The notes: generated by a model from the sequence alone, not told the origin. DNA of 64,000 nt from Streptomyces tsukubensis (GCF_003932715.1 NZ_CP020700.1:6842501-6906500), one strand, 5' to 3'; positions 16,143-25,643 are shown, numbered from the stretch's first letter. Translations and numbers: made by a program.

Positions 16143-17705
16143 ATGCTGCTGGCACGGCTCGCCGAAGCGTCTCGGGCGGTGGCCGACGCCTCCGCGCGGT
16201 CACGGAAGACCGCCCTGCTCGCCGAGGTGTTCGCGGAGACCGAACCCGCCGAGGCCGCCCTGGTCATCGCCTATCTGTCCGGACGGCTGCCCCAGGGCCG
16301 GATCGGAGTCGGCTGGAACGCCCTCAAGGCCCCGCCGCCGCCCGCCGCGGCCCCGGCTCTGACGGTCACGGCCACCGACCGGGCACTGACCGCGCTCGCC
16401 GCCGTCGCCGGACCCGGTTCGCGGGCCGCCCGCGCCCGGGCCCTCGACGCCCTGCTGGGCGCCGCGACCGCCGCCGAACAGGCCTTCCTGACCGGGCTGC
16501 TCCTCGGGGAGGTCCGGCAGGGCGCGCTGGACGCGATCGCCCTGGAGGCGGTCGCCCGGACCACCGGGGCCGAGCCCGGCGCCGTCCGCCGGGCCGTGAT
16601 GCTCGACGGCTCGCTGCCGCGGGTCGCCGCCGCGCTGCTCTCCGACGGACCCGCCGCGCTGGGCCGGTTCGGGCTGCGCGTCGGCCGTCCGGTACTGCCG
16701 ATGCTGGCGCACACCGCCGCCTCCGTGACCGAGGCCGTGACCGCCCTCGGCGCCCCCTGCGCGGTCGAGGAGAAGCTCGACGGCATCCGCGTCCAGGTGC
16801 ACCGCGACGGCGACACGGTACGGGTCTTCACCCGCTCCCTGGACGACATCACCGACCGGCTGCCCGAGGTCGTCGCCGTGGCCCGGGCCGCGTCCGGCGA
16901 CCGGTTCGTCCTCGACGGCGAAGTCATCGCCGTGGACGGGACCGGCCGCCCCGTGTCCTTCCAGCGGATCGCCTCCCGGGTCGGCTCCCGCGCCGATGTG
17001 ACCGCGGCCCGGGCCGCGCTGCCGGTCACCCCGGTCTTCTTCGACGTCCTCGCCGCGGACGGCGAGGAGACCCTCGACCTCCCCGGGGCCGAACGCCACG
17101 CCGTACTCGCCGGGCTGCTCGCCGAACCGCTGCGGGTACGCCGCCTGGTGCTCCCCGACCCCGCCGACCCCGGCGGGCTCGCCGCCGCCGAGTCGTTCCT
17201 CGCGGACACGCTGGCCCGCGGCCACGAGGGCGTCCTGGTGAAGGCGCTCGACGCACCGTACGCCGCCGGACGGCGCGGCCGCTCCTGGCTCAAGGTGAAA
17301 CCGGTCCACACCCTCGACCTGGTGGTCCTGGCGGCCGAACGGGGCCACGGCCGCCGCACCGGGCTGCTCTCCAACCTCCACCTCGGCGCCCGGGCCGACG
17401 ACGGCACCTTCGTGATGCTCGGCAAGACCTTCAAGGGCCTCAGCGACGAAGTGCTGCGCCGGCAGACCCGGGAGCTCGGCGCCCTGGCGGTCGCGGACGA
17501 CGGATTCACCGTACGGGTCAGGCCCGAGCTGGTCGTGGAGATCGCGTACGACGGCGTCCAGCGTTCGCCGCGCTACCCGGCCGGGGTCACGCTGCGGTTC
17601 GCCCGGGTCGTCCGCTACCGGCCCGACAAAACCGCGGCCGAAGCCGATACGGTCGCCCGGGTCCTCGACGAGTACCGCTCACGGAACCCCGGCGACACCC
17701 CCTGA
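16143..17705 (+). CDS. ATP-dependent DNA ligase
   Basis: A 520-residue ligase. The adenylation motif I is EEKLDGIRVQ with the nucleophile Lys at 211. FVLDGEVIAVD is motif III, GHEGVLVKALD and SWLKVKP are motifs IV and V. An N-terminal helical DNA-binding domain (1-180) precedes the adenylation and OB domains, giving the length of the LigB/LigC-type actinobacterial enzyme. It seals nicks using ATP, probably in repair beside the NAD-dependent LigA. The ATG at 16143 is the first plausible start after the repeat region. Confidence 0.95.
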   Translation: MLLARLAEASRAVADASARSRKTALLAEVFAETEPAEAALVIAYLSGRLPQGRIGVGWNALKAPPPPAAAPALTVTATDRALTALAAVAGPGSRAARARALDALLGAATAAEQAFLTGLLLGEVRQGALDAIALEAVARTTGAEPGAVRRAVMLDGSLPRVAAALLSDGPAALGRFGLRVGRPVLPMLAHTAASVTEAVTALGAPCAVEEKLDGIRVQVHRDGDTVRVFTRSLDDITDRLPEVVAVARAASGDRFVLDGEVIAVDGTGRPVSFQRIASRVGSRADVTAARAALPVTPVFFDVLAADGEETLDLPGAERHAVLAGLLAEPLRVRRLVLPDPADPGGLAAAESFLADTLARGHEGVLVKALDAPYAAGRRGRSWLKVKPVHTLDLVVLAAERGHGRRTGLLSNLHLGARADDGTFVMLGKTFKGLSDEVLRRQTRELGALAVADDGFTVRVRPELVVEIAYDGVQRSPRYPAGVTLRFARVVRYRPDKTAAEADTVARVLDEYRSRNPGDTP

Positions 17706-17721
17706 CCGGCCGCCGCCCCGC

Positions 17722-18636
17722 TCAGTTTCCGCCGCCCCACTCCCGCCGGGCGAACGCGGCGAAATCGCGCGGCTCCCGGCCCAGGACCTCCCGGACACCG
17801 TCCGTCGTGCTCGCGTTGTGCCCGTCCAGCAGCGTCCCGAACAGCTCGGTCAGCCAGGCCGCCTCCGCCGGCGGGAGTCCCGACGCCTCAAGACCCGCCC
17901 GGTACTCGTCCCCCGACACCGGGATATAGCGGATCTCGCGCCCGGCCGCCCGGGAGATCTCCGCGGCCGCCTCGGCGAAGGTGACCACCCGCGGACCGGT
18001 GATCTCGTAGGTGCGGCCCGCGTGCCGCTCGTCGGTGAGCGTGGCGACCAGCACGTCCGCGAGGTCCTCGGCGTCCACGAAGGGTTCCCCGGTGTCCCCG
18101 GCCGGGAAGGCGATCTCGCCCTGTTCCAGCCCCTCCCCGAGCCACCCCTCGCTGAAGTTCTGCGCGAAGAACGCCCCGCGGACCACCGTGACCGGTACGC
18201 CCGCGTCGGCGAGCGCGCCCTCCGAGAAGACCGCCTCCGGCTCGCCGCGTCCGGAGAGCAGCACCAGCCTGCGGACCCCGGCCGCGGCGGCCTCCCGTCC
18301 GAAGGCGCGCATCGCCGCGATCGCGCCGGGCGCCGCGAGATCGGGGAAGTAGTTCACATAGGCCAGGTCGGCGCCCTTGAGCGCGGGGGCCCAGGTGTCC
18401 GGGGCCTCCCAGTCGAAGACGGTCTCCCCGGTGCGCGAGCCCGCCCGGACCCGCAGGCCCGCCGCGGTCAGCCGCTCCACGACCCGCCGTCCGGTCTTCC
18501 CGGTCGCCGCCGTCACCAGCACGGTCACCGGCCCGGACCCCGCCGCGTGCTCGGCATCTGTTACGTCCTTCGTGTCCTTCGTGTCCTTCGTGTTCGCCGT
18601 GCCGGTCCGGTGTTCTGTCGCGTTCTGTTCCGTCAT
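17722..18636 (-). CDS. NmrA-like NAD(P)-binding protein (SDR family)
   Basis: A 304-residue atypical short-chain dehydrogenase with the Rossmann motif VTAATGKTGRRVVERL near residue 40 and YVNYFPDL, LLSGRGEPEA and TYEITGPRVVTFAEAA segments typical of NmrA/AFUA-like proteins. The first 30 residues are hydrophilic and contain a repeated KDT unit coded by a 9-bp tandem repeat. It is divergent from an AraC-type regulator gene, a common arrangement in which the regulator controls the reductase. Substrate unknown. Confidence 0.88.
   Translation of the reverse strand: MTEQNATEHRTGTANTKDTKDTKDVTDAEHAAGSGPVTVLVTAATGKTGRRVVERLTAAGLRVRAGSRTGETVFDWEAPDTWAPALKGADLAYVNYFPDLAAPGAIAAMRAFGREAAAAGVRRLVLLSGRGEPEAVFSEGALADAGVPVTVVRGAFFAQNFSEGWLGEGLEQGEIAFPAGDTGEPFVDAEDLADVLVATLTDERHAGRTYEITGPRVVTFAEAAAEISRAAGREIRYIPVSGDEYRAGLEASGLPPAEAAWLTELFGTLLDGHNASTTDGVREVLGREPRDFAAFARREWGGGN
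18565..18591. repeat. 9-bp tandem repeat inside the NmrA-like gene
   Basis: Three perfect copies of GTCCTTCGT in a row on the plus strand code for a repeated Lys-Asp-Thr unit near the N-terminus of the NmrA-like protein. Because the period is three codons, gain or loss keeps the frame. Confidence 0.9.
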
Positions 18637-18717
18637 GCCTCAAGGTTCACAGCAGGGCGCTGGACTCTCCATGCGCCACAGGCTCAGCCCCATACGCGGT
18701 CGTCTACGCTGCACCGT
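18637..18717. promoter_or_regulatory. Divergent promoter of the AraC/NmrA pair
   Basis: Only 80 bp separate the two divergent starts. TACGCT (18705-18710), seven bases before the regulator ATG, matches the TAnnnT -10 box of leaderless Streptomyces transcripts. No ribosome-binding site precedes that ATG. Confidence 0.5.
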
Positions 18718-19746
18718 ATGGATGTACTCGGCGGTCTGCTCGACGGCCCCCGTGCCCGGGGCGCGTTCCTGCTGCGCATGGTGATGGAGCCGCCGTGGTC
18801 CGTCCGGGTCGAGGACCGGGCGCCCCTGTCCCTGATGTGCATGACCGAGGGCGAAGCGTGGCTCGTTCCCGACCGGGGGGAGCCGGTGCTGATGCGGCCC
18901 GGCGACGTCGCCATCGCCCGCGGCCCCGACCCGTACACCATCGCCGACGATCCCGGGAGCCCGCCGCAGGCACTGGTCGCCCCCGGCGGGATCTGCCGCA
19001 CGCTGAACGGCGAACCGCTCGGGCAGTCGCTGCTCCACGGGGTACGGACCTGGGGCAACGACCCCGAGGGCTCGGTCGTGATGCAGGTCGGCACCTATCT
19101 GATGGAGGGCGAGGTCAGCGGGCGGCTGCTGGACGCACTCCCGCCGCTGGTGCACCTCCGCGCCGGGGAGTGGGCCTGCCCCCTGCTCCCGGTGCTGGAG
19201 GACGAGATCGCCAAGGACGAGCCGGGGCAGAGCGTGATGCTCGACCGCATCCTGGACCTGGTGCTGGTGGTGGCACTGCGCTCCTGGTTCTCCCGGCCCG
19301 AGTCCAGCGCCCCGGCCTGGTACCGGGCCATGGGCGATCCCGTCACCGGCCCCGTGCTCCGGCTGATGCAGGACGAACCCGCCCGCCCCTGGACCGTGGC
19401 GTCCCTCGCCGCCGGGGCGGGGGTGTCCCGCGCCGCGCTGGCCCGGCGCTTCCACGATCTGGTGGGGGAGCCCCCGATGGCGTACCTCACCCGCTGGCGG
19501 CTGGACCTCGCGGCCGATCTGCTCCGGGAGACGGACGCGACGGTCGAGTCGATCGCCCGCAGGGTCGGCTACAGCGGCGGTTTCGCGCTGAGCGCCGCCT
19601 TCAAACGCGTCCGGGGCATCAGCCCGCAGGAGCACCGCACCCGACGCGGCTACGAAGCCGACGCCCTCGCGGATACCGCCGGCGGTGCCGGTGCCGGTGC
19701 CGGTGCGCTCGCCGTTTTGCCGGAGCCGCAAGAAATCTCGCACTGA
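18718..19746 (+). CDS. AraC-family transcriptional regulator, cupin-type
   Basis: A 342-residue regulator. The N-terminal half is an AraC-type cupin_6 ligand domain (RPGDVAIARGPDPY, then a bipartite C-x-LL region). The C-terminal half has two helix-turn-helix units: WTVASLAAGAGVSRAALARR and ATVESIARRVGYSGGFALSAAFKRV, followed by GISPQEHR. It is divergent from the NmrA-like gene, which is its likely target. The tail is extended by a low-complexity GAGAGA stretch. The start appears leaderless. Confidence 0.92.
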   Translation: MDVLGGLLDGPRARGAFLLRMVMEPPWSVRVEDRAPLSLMCMTEGEAWLVPDRGEPVLMRPGDVAIARGPDPYTIADDPGSPPQALVAPGGICRTLNGEPLGQSLLHGVRTWGNDPEGSVVMQVGTYLMEGEVSGRLLDALPPLVHLRAGEWACPLLPVLEDEIAKDEPGQSVMLDRILDLVLVVALRSWFSRPESSAPAWYRAMGDPVTGPVLRLMQDEPARPWTVASLAAGAGVSRAALARRFHDLVGEPPMAYLTRWRLDLAADLLRETDATVESIARRVGYSGGFALSAAFKRVRGISPQEHRTRRGYEADALADTAGGAGAGAGALAVLPEPQEISH

Positions 19747-19772
19747 CGGCCCCGCCGGGTCACCCTGTGGCC

Positions 19773-20681
19773 ATGACCCGTCACCATGATCACCACGCTG
19801 CCCCCGCCGACCGTACCCACTCCCACTCCCACGGCGGCCACGAGATGGACTGGGAGCAGATGGCGCCCCTGCTGGAGCGCGGCGCCGAACTCCACAGCAC
19901 CCTCTACCGCGACGCCGCGCACTGGCTCGCCGCGCAGATCCCGGCCGCCGCGGTCCGCCGGGTCCTGGACGTCGGCAGCGGCCCCGGAGTGCTCACGGTC
20001 CTGCTGGCCGAGGTGTTCCCGTACGCCGAAGTGGTCGCCGTCGACGCCACCCCCGAACTGCTCGACCGGGCCGCCGACCGGGCCGCTCGTGCGGGCCTCG
20101 GCGACCGGTTCCGGGCCGTGCGCGCCGAACTCCCCGGCGACCTCGGCGCCCTGGGCACCGCCGATCTGATCTGGGCGGGCGATGCGGTCCACCACATCGG
20201 AGACCAGCGCGCGATGCTCGACGGTCTGGCGGGGCTGCTGCGGCCCGGCGGGCTGCTCGCGCTCGTCGAGGGCGGACTGCCCACCCGCCATCTGCCGCGC
20301 GACATCGGCATCGGGCGGCCCGGTCTGGAAGCCCGTATCGACGCCGTGCAGAGCGACTGGTTCAGCCGGATGCGGGCCGAGCTGCCCGGCGCCAAGGAGG
20401 AGGTCGAGGACTGGCGGGCGCTGCTCACCGCGGCCGGACTGGCCGACACCGCCACCCGTTCGTTCCTCCTGGACCTGCCCGCTCCGCTGCCGGAAGCCGC
20501 CCGGGAGCATGTGACGGCGGTCTTCACCCGGCGCCGGGAGTCCGCCGACGGGCTGCTCGCGGACGACGACATCGCCGCACTCGACCGCCTCCTCGACCCG
20601 GCGGACCCGCAGTCGCTGGCCCGCCGCCCGGACCTCCATCTGCTCACCGCGCGCACCGTGCACACCGGCCGCCGCGCCTGA
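19773..20681 (+). CDS. Class I SAM-dependent methyltransferase with His-rich N-terminus
   Basis: A 302-residue methyltransferase. Motif I is VLDVGSGPGVLTVLLAEV, then VVAVDATPELLDRA and DLIWAGDAVHHIGDQ. The first 25 residues hold nine histidines (HHDHH, HSHSHGGH), suggesting metal binding or simple low complexity. The start lies 27 bp after the AraC gene stop, so the two may share a transcript, but no functional link is evident. Substrate unknown. Confidence 0.88.
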   Translation: MTRHHDHHAAPADRTHSHSHGGHEMDWEQMAPLLERGAELHSTLYRDAAHWLAAQIPAAAVRRVLDVGSGPGVLTVLLAEVFPYAEVVAVDATPELLDRAADRAARAGLGDRFRAVRAELPGDLGALGTADLIWAGDAVHHIGDQRAMLDGLAGLLRPGGLLALVEGGLPTRHLPRDIGIGRPGLEARIDAVQSDWFSRMRAELPGAKEEVEDWRALLTAAGLADTATRSFLLDLPAPLPEAAREHVTAVFTRRRESADGLLADDDIAALDRLLDPADPQSLARRPDLHLLTARTVHTGRRA

Positions 20682-20686
20682 GCACC

Positions 20687-20721
20687 TCCCGGCCGGTCCG
20701 GCTCCGCCGGACCGGCCGGGA
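20687..20721. terminator. Bidirectional terminator hairpin
   Basis: Perfect 15-bp stem TCCCGGCCGGTCCGG (20687-20701) / CCGGACCGGCCGGGA (20707-20721) with a 5-base loop, between the convergent methyltransferase (ends 20681) and lectin-like gene (ends 20730). Confidence 0.85.
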
Positions 20722-20729
20722 CGGGCGCC

Positions 20730-21185
20730 TCAGCCGCAGGGCTCCAGCCGCCACTGCTGATGCGCCCCGTCCGTGTCCTCCCACTGCTGGACCCGGGCCC
20801 CCGGCTCCTTGCTGCCGTCGGCCACCTCCAGCAGCAGCCCGCTGACAAAGCTGACCACGGCATACGTACCGGGCGCGTCCACCAGCGATTCGATGACCCA
20901 CTCCTGGGCGCCGAAGTTGTTGGGCCGCCACTGCTGGATACGGGCGCCGTTCTCGGTGGAGGCGTCGGCGACGTCCAGCCGTTTGCCGCTGGAGACGCTC
21001 ACGAAGTGGTAGAGCCCGCTGCCGTTCGGCACCGGTTCGATCTGCCACTGCTGGACCGCCTCACCGGTCTCCCGCGCCTGCTGTACGACCGCGCCGCTGC
21101 TCTTGACGCCGCCGTACACCTCCAGGACCAGCCCACTGGCGATATTGCGCACCAGATAGCGGCCCGGTGTGAAAGCCCCGCTCAC
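20730..21185 (-). CDS. Ricin B-type (beta-trefoil) lectin-like protein
   Basis: A 151-residue protein made of three repeats, each ending in a Q-x-W element (QQWQIEP, QEWVIES, QQWRLEP), which is the hallmark of the RICIN beta-trefoil sugar-binding fold. It is a stand-alone domain with no catalytic module. No signal peptide is visible, so it is either cytoplasmic or exported by another route. The GTG start at 21185 is supported by the first repeat beginning shortly after it. Confidence 0.85.
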   Translation of the reverse strand: MSGAFTPGRYLVRNIASGLVLEVYGGVKSSGAVVQQARETGEAVQQWQIEPVPNGSGLYHFVSVSSGKRLDVADASTENGARIQQWRPNNFGAQEWVIESLVDAPGTYAVVSFVSGLLLEVADGSKEPGARVQQWEDTDGAHQQWRLEPCG

Positions 21186-21228
21186 CGTTCCGTACTCCCC
21201 GTTCTCCTCGTACGCGGCGACGTTATCG

Positions 21229-21282
21229 GATCTCGAAGATCTCGAAGATCTCGTCGTCTGCGTCGCCTGTGTCGTCTGCGAT
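21229..21282. repeat. 9-bp-period tandem repeat upstream of the lectin gene
   Basis: Six successive 9-base units can be read: GATCTCGAA twice, GATCTCGTC, GTCTGCGTC, GCCTGTGTC and GTCTGCGAT. The first two are identical and the others share most positions. It lies 44 bp upstream of the lectin start and downstream of the aldo/keto reductase gene, and does not code for either. Confidence 0.75.
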
Positions 21283-21341
21283 CCGATGAACGATCGTACG
21301 AGAAGCCGGGCGCCCCGCCGGGCGCGCGCCCAGGGACCCCT

Positions 21342-22169
21342 TCAGCCGAAGTCCGCCGGGTCCGGGCCCAGCCGCCGCCCCTCGTCCAGCGCCGCGAAGG
21401 CCGCCAGATCGTCGGAGTCCAGTGCGAAGTCGAAGACGTCGATGTTCTCCCGGATCCGGGAGGGCGTCACGGACTTCGGGATGACGACGTTCCCCGACTG
21501 CAGATGCCAGCGGAGGACCACCTGCGCGGGCGTACGGTCGTGCTTGCGGGCCACCGCGGCCACCGTGGGCACCTCCAGCAGCCCCCGGCCCTGGCCCAGC
21601 GGGGACCAGGCCTCGGTGACGATGCCGTGCCGCCGGTGCGCGGCCCGCGACTCCGCCTGCTGGAACTGGGGGTGCAGTTCGATCTGGTTGACCGCGGGAA
21701 CGACGGAAGTCTCCGCGGTGAGCCGGTCCAGATGCCCCGGCAGGAAGTTCGACACGCCGACGGCGCGGGCCCGGCCGTCGGACAGGATCTTCTCGAAGGC
21801 GCGCCAGGTGTCGACGTACAGGTCCCGCCGCGGTACGGGCCAGTGCATCAGATACAGGTCGACGTAGTCCGTGCCGAGGCGGGCGAGTGAGGCGTCGAAG
21901 GCGCGCAGCGCCTTGTCGTACCCGTGGTCGCTGTTCCACAGCTTGGTGGTGAGGAACAGCTCCTCGCGGGGGATGCCCGATGCGGCGACGGCCCGGCCGG
22001 TGCCGGTCTCGTTCTCGTACGCGGCGGCGGTGTCGATGCTGCGGTAGCCGGCCTCCAGGGCCGTGGAGACCGCCTGTACCGCCTCGTCGTCGGAGACCTG
22101 CCAGACGCCGAAGCCGAGCTGCGGCATGGCGACGCCGTTGTTGAGGGTGAGGGAGGGGACCTTGCTCAC
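21342..22169 (-). CDS. Aldo/keto reductase
   Basis: A 275-residue AKR5-type (2,5-diketo-gluconate reductase-like) TIM-barrel oxidoreductase. Motifs: GYRSIDTAAAYENE with catalytic Asp and Tyr, LFLTTKLWNSD with Lys, LYLMHWPVP with His, and the NADPH site VIPKSVTPSRIREN. It reduces aldehydes or ketones; the natural substrate is unknown. Length and all four catalytic residues are normal. Confidence 0.93.
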   Translation of the reverse strand: MSKVPSLTLNNGVAMPQLGFGVWQVSDDEAVQAVSTALEAGYRSIDTAAAYENETGTGRAVAASGIPREELFLTTKLWNSDHGYDKALRAFDASLARLGTDYVDLYLMHWPVPRRDLYVDTWRAFEKILSDGRARAVGVSNFLPGHLDRLTAETSVVPAVNQIELHPQFQQAESRAAHRRHGIVTEAWSPLGQGRGLLEVPTVAAVARKHDRTPAQVVLRWHLQSGNVVIPKSVTPSRIRENIDVFDFALDSDDLAAFAALDEGRRLGPDPADFG

Positions 22170-22336
22170 GGGGGATGCGTCCTTCTGTTCGGCAGCTGTA
22201 CGGGGGCAGGCACCCGGGACGGCTCCCCGGTGCGCCGGGGCGCCGTCGGACGGACGCCTGCCTCCATGAAAAGCCGTCGGAACCGATCGGGCATCCCCGA
22301 CCCCCCCGTGGCCGGGTCCGGCCCAAGACCCGCCGG

Positions 22337-23386
22337 TCAGGCGAACGCGGGCATGATCCTGTCGTGGATCAGCCGCAGCTGCTCCTGCGCCCCCGGCACC
22401 TGCGGCAGGTCCCGCTCGGTGAAGGCCTTCACCAGGGTCCGGTCCGTCACCCCGCAGATCAGGTGGTTGACCCCGGCCACCGCGATCTCGTCACGGATCT
22501 TCTCGACGCACTCCTCGGGCGTCCCCGACACCGACAGCCGCTCGGTGACCTCGGGCGTCGTCAGCTCGATGCCCCGGGCCAGATCGCCCGCCCGGACGGC
22601 GTCCACGACCGGCTTCACCTCCGCCGGGTCCACCCCGTTGCGCAGCAGCTGCTCGTCGGACATCGACGACGCGTAGATCCCGACCATGCTGCGGGCCGCC
22701 TCCCGGGCCGCAGCCGAGTCCTCCGCCGTGGCCAAGACCACCCAGGCCCCGATGTCCAGCGACTCCACGTCCTTGCCCGCCCGCTCGGCACCGATCCGCA
22801 GATGCCGGACCATGTACTCGTACGCCTCCCGCGTATAGCTCAGCGCATGGTGGCAGCCGTCCGAGAACTCCCCGGCCGCCTCGAAGGTGCGCGGCCCGCG
22901 CATCCCCCCGAGCTTCAGCGGCACCCGCTCCTGCACCGGCTTGGCGAAGGTGAACAGCCCGTCGTACGTGTAGAACTCGCCGTCGAAGGTGATGGCCCCC
23001 TCGTCCAGGAGGGTCCGCACCACATGCAGGGCCTCCTTGGTGCGGGAGAGCGGCTTCATCCCCGCGGGGTTGATCCGGTACTGCTCCAGCAGGCCCGTGT
23101 TCCCGCTGGACAGCACGGCTTCGGCCCGTCCGCCCGATACCTCGTCCAGGGTGGCCAGCGCCTGCGCCACATGCGTCGGCTCGCGCAGCAGCACCGGGGA
23201 GACGCTGGGGCCCAGCCTGATCGACCGGGTCCGGCTCGCCGCCGCGGCGAACAGCACCCACAGATCCTTGTGCCAGGTCTCGTCCGCCGCGTAACAGGCG
23301 TAGAACCCCAGCTCGTCCGCGAGTTCGATGGTCTCGATGGTCTCCGCGACAGGGTGGTCGGGGAGTAACGCGTAACTGAATTTCAT
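22337..23386 (-). CDS. LLM-class F420-dependent oxidoreductase
   Basis: A 349-residue luciferase-like monooxygenase-fold protein: YACYAADETWHKDLW, RLGPSVSPVLLREP, ALATLDEVSGGRAEAVLSSG and GGMRGPRTFEAAGEFSDG are typical of the F420-dependent TIM-barrel group (methylene-H4MPT reductase-like). The ATG at 23386 gives the usual MKFSYALLPDHP beginning. Codon 7 is TTA (23366-23368), very rare in this GC-rich DNA, so translation probably depends on the bldA tRNA. Confidence 0.9.
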   Translation of the reverse strand: MKFSYALLPDHPVAETIETIELADELGFYACYAADETWHKDLWVLFAAAASRTRSIRLGPSVSPVLLREPTHVAQALATLDEVSGGRAEAVLSSGNTGLLEQYRINPAGMKPLSRTKEALHVVRTLLDEGAITFDGEFYTYDGLFTFAKPVQERVPLKLGGMRGPRTFEAAGEFSDGCHHALSYTREAYEYMVRHLRIGAERAGKDVESLDIGAWVVLATAEDSAAAREAARSMVGIYASSMSDEQLLRNGVDPAEVKPVVDAVRAGDLARGIELTTPEVTERLSVSGTPEECVEKIRDEIAVAGVNHLICGVTDRTLVKAFTERDLPQVPGAQEQLRLIHDRIMPAFA

Positions 23387-23476
23387 GCGGGCATTGTGGG
23401 GCACAGGGGTCCCGCTGCCGCCCGCCACGGCGATTTCAGGACGGATTTCCCACCTGTCTCACCCGGCGCCCGGGCC

Positions 23477-25300
23477 TCACCGGTACAGCGCCTCCACCTC
23501 CGCCGCATAAGCCTCTTCGATCGCCCGCCGCTTCAGCTTCAGGGACGGGGTGAGCAGCCCGTGCTCCTCCGTGAAGGGATGCGCCAGTATCCGGAACGTA
23601 CGGATCGACTCCGCCTGCGACACCTGCGCGTTCGCCTGCACCACCGCCCGCCGGATCTCCGTCTCCAGCTCCGGGTCGCGCACCAGCTCACCGGGTGCCA
23701 GCGCGGGCCGGCGGAGCATCGCCAGCCAGTGGTCCACCGCCTCCTGGTCCACGGTGACCAGAGCCGCCACGAACGGCCGGTCGTCGCCGACCACCAGACA
23801 CTGCGCCACCAGCGGATGCGAACACACCCGCTGCTCCAGCGGCACCGGCGAGACGCTCTTTCCGCCGGAGGTCACCAGGACCTCCTTCTTCCGCCCCACG
23901 ATGGTGAGATAGCCGTCCTCGTCCAGCGCGCCGAGATCGCCCGTGGCCAGCCAGCCGTCGTGGAGGACATCGGCGGTGGCCGCCGGGTCGGAGTGGTATC
24001 CGGCGAAGACCTGCGGTCCGTGCAGCCAGACCTCGCCGTCCTCCGCGATATGGACGGTCGTTCCCGGTACGGGCGGTCCGACCGTGCCGAACTTGGTCCG
24101 GCCGGGCGGATTACCGGTCGCCGCGCCCGCGGTCTCGGTCAGCCCGTACCCCTCCATGACGGTGATGCCCGCGCCCTCGAAGAAGAGCCCGAGCCGCCGG
24201 TCCATGGCCGAGCCGCCGGACATGGCGTGCCGCATCCGGCCCCCGAACAGCTCCCGTACCCGCGAGTAGACCGTCCGGTCGAACAACTGGTGCTGCACCC
24301 GCATCGCCGCCGACGGGCCCGGCCCCCGGCCGAACGCCCGCTGCTCCACCGCCTCCGCGTACCGTACGGCCGCCTCCGCCGCCTTCTCGAAGCTCCCCGC
24401 CTTGCCGTCCCGCTCCGCCGTCCGCCGCACCTCGGCGTAGATCTTCTCGAAGACGTACGGCACGGCCAGGACGAACGTGGGCCGGAAGGACGCCAGATCC
24501 GCCAGCAGCTCATCGCCCGCGACCGCGGGCTGGTGGGCGAGCCGCACCCCGCTCCGGACCGCCGCGATCTGCACCATCCGCCCGTACACATGCGCCAGCG
24601 GCAGGAACAGCAGTGTCGAAGCGTCCTCGCCGGGCCGGCCGCGCAGCGCCGCCTCCCAGTGCTCGTTCAGCGTGTCGCACTCGAACATCAGATGGGCATG
24701 GGTCAGGACGCAGCCCCGGGGGCGGCCCGAAGTGCCCGAGGTGTAGACGACGGTCGCCGTGGAATCGGGGGTCACGGCGCGCCGGTGCCGGTGCACCACC
24801 TCGTCGTCGATGCGCTCACCGGCCGCCATCAGACCGTCGACCGCGCCCGCGTCGAGCTGCCACAGGCGTTTGAGCAGCGGCAGCCCGCCGATCAGCGAGC
24901 CCACGGTCATGGCGTGGTCCTCGTGCTCCACCAGAGCGGCGGACACCTCGGCGTCCTGGAGCATCCAGAACACCTGCTCCCGCGAGGACGTCGGGTACAC
25001 CGGGACGGAGTGGGCGCCGACCGTCCACAGGGCGAAGTCGAAGAGGGTCCACTCGTAGCGGGTACGGCACATCAGCGCGACCCGGTCGCCGAACCGGACC
25101 CCGTCGGCTATCAGGCCCTTGGCGAGGGCGAGGACCTCGTCCCGGAAGCGTGCCGAGGTCACCTCCTCCCAGTCGCCGCTCGCGCCTCTGCGGCTGAGGG
25201 CGACCCGTTCCGGGAACCGTCCGGCGCGGTGGAACACCGCGTCGGCCAGTCCGCCGACGAGAGGGGGCGCGTCCAGCGGGGGGACAGTGAACTCGCGCAA
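23477..25300 (-). CDS. Long-chain fatty acyl-CoA synthetase (AMP-binding)
   Basis: A 607-residue ANL-superfamily adenylating enzyme. The P-loop is VVYTSGTSGRPRG, followed by EGYGLTETAG (A5), GWLATGDLGALDEDGYL (A7-A8) and GGKSVSPVPLEQR. It should activate fatty acids through acyl-AMP to acyl-CoA. The TTG at 25300 was chosen because AAGGAG lies seven bases before it; the in-frame ATG far upstream would add an implausible basic tail. The C-terminal Lys motif is present as SLKLKRR. Confidence 0.92.
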   Translation of the reverse strand: MREFTVPPLDAPPLVGGLADAVFHRAGRFPERVALSRRGASGDWEEVTSARFRDEVLALAKGLIADGVRFGDRVALMCRTRYEWTLFDFALWTVGAHSVPVYPTSSREQVFWMLQDAEVSAALVEHEDHAMTVGSLIGGLPLLKRLWQLDAGAVDGLMAAGERIDDEVVHRHRRAVTPDSTATVVYTSGTSGRPRGCVLTHAHLMFECDTLNEHWEAALRGRPGEDASTLLFLPLAHVYGRMVQIAAVRSGVRLAHQPAVAGDELLADLASFRPTFVLAVPYVFEKIYAEVRRTAERDGKAGSFEKAAEAAVRYAEAVEQRAFGRGPGPSAAMRVQHQLFDRTVYSRVRELFGGRMRHAMSGGSAMDRRLGLFFEGAGITVMEGYGLTETAGAATGNPPGRTKFGTVGPPVPGTTVHIAEDGEVWLHGPQVFAGYHSDPAATADVLHDGWLATGDLGALDEDGYLTIVGRKKEVLVTSGGKSVSPVPLEQRVCSHPLVAQCLVVGDDRPFVAALVTVDQEAVDHWLAMLRRPALAPGELVRDPELETEIRRAVVQANAQVSQAESIRTFRILAHPFTEEHGLLTPSLKLKRRAIEEAYAAEVEALYR

Positions 25301-25643
25301 TGGCCTGCTCCTTGTGGCGCTCCGCACAGCGCGCGCGACGCTACCCCACGGGGAAGCCCCGCGGGACACCGTTGCCGAACAATTGGAGGAATGGCCACGC
25401 AGGGCGATGAACAGCATCGCCACAGGTCAGAGGCGCCGAGGGGAGGAAATGCGGAGGCCGGCCCCCGGAACCGGGGCAGGGCGGGGGGCCCGTGGAGTCG
25501 GATCTCCATGAAATCCGACCCGTCAGGACACTTCTGTTTTGCCGAACTTTACCTCCCGTTGGGGCGCACAACGGCATATAAGACGGCGCGTGGAGCGGCG
25601 CGCACGCCCGGCGCGGGGGCGCTTCCGAGCGGAGTCCGTGGCC
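25301..25643. other. Gap between acyl-CoA synthetase and fdhD; promoter region
   Basis: 343 bp upstream of the acyl-CoA synthetase gene and downstream of fdhD, both on the minus strand. The part around 25540-25585 is AT-richer (AACTTTACCTCC, GCATATAAGACG) and most probably holds the synthetase promoter, though no -35/-10 pair is convincing. No gene is supported. Confidence 0.45.
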
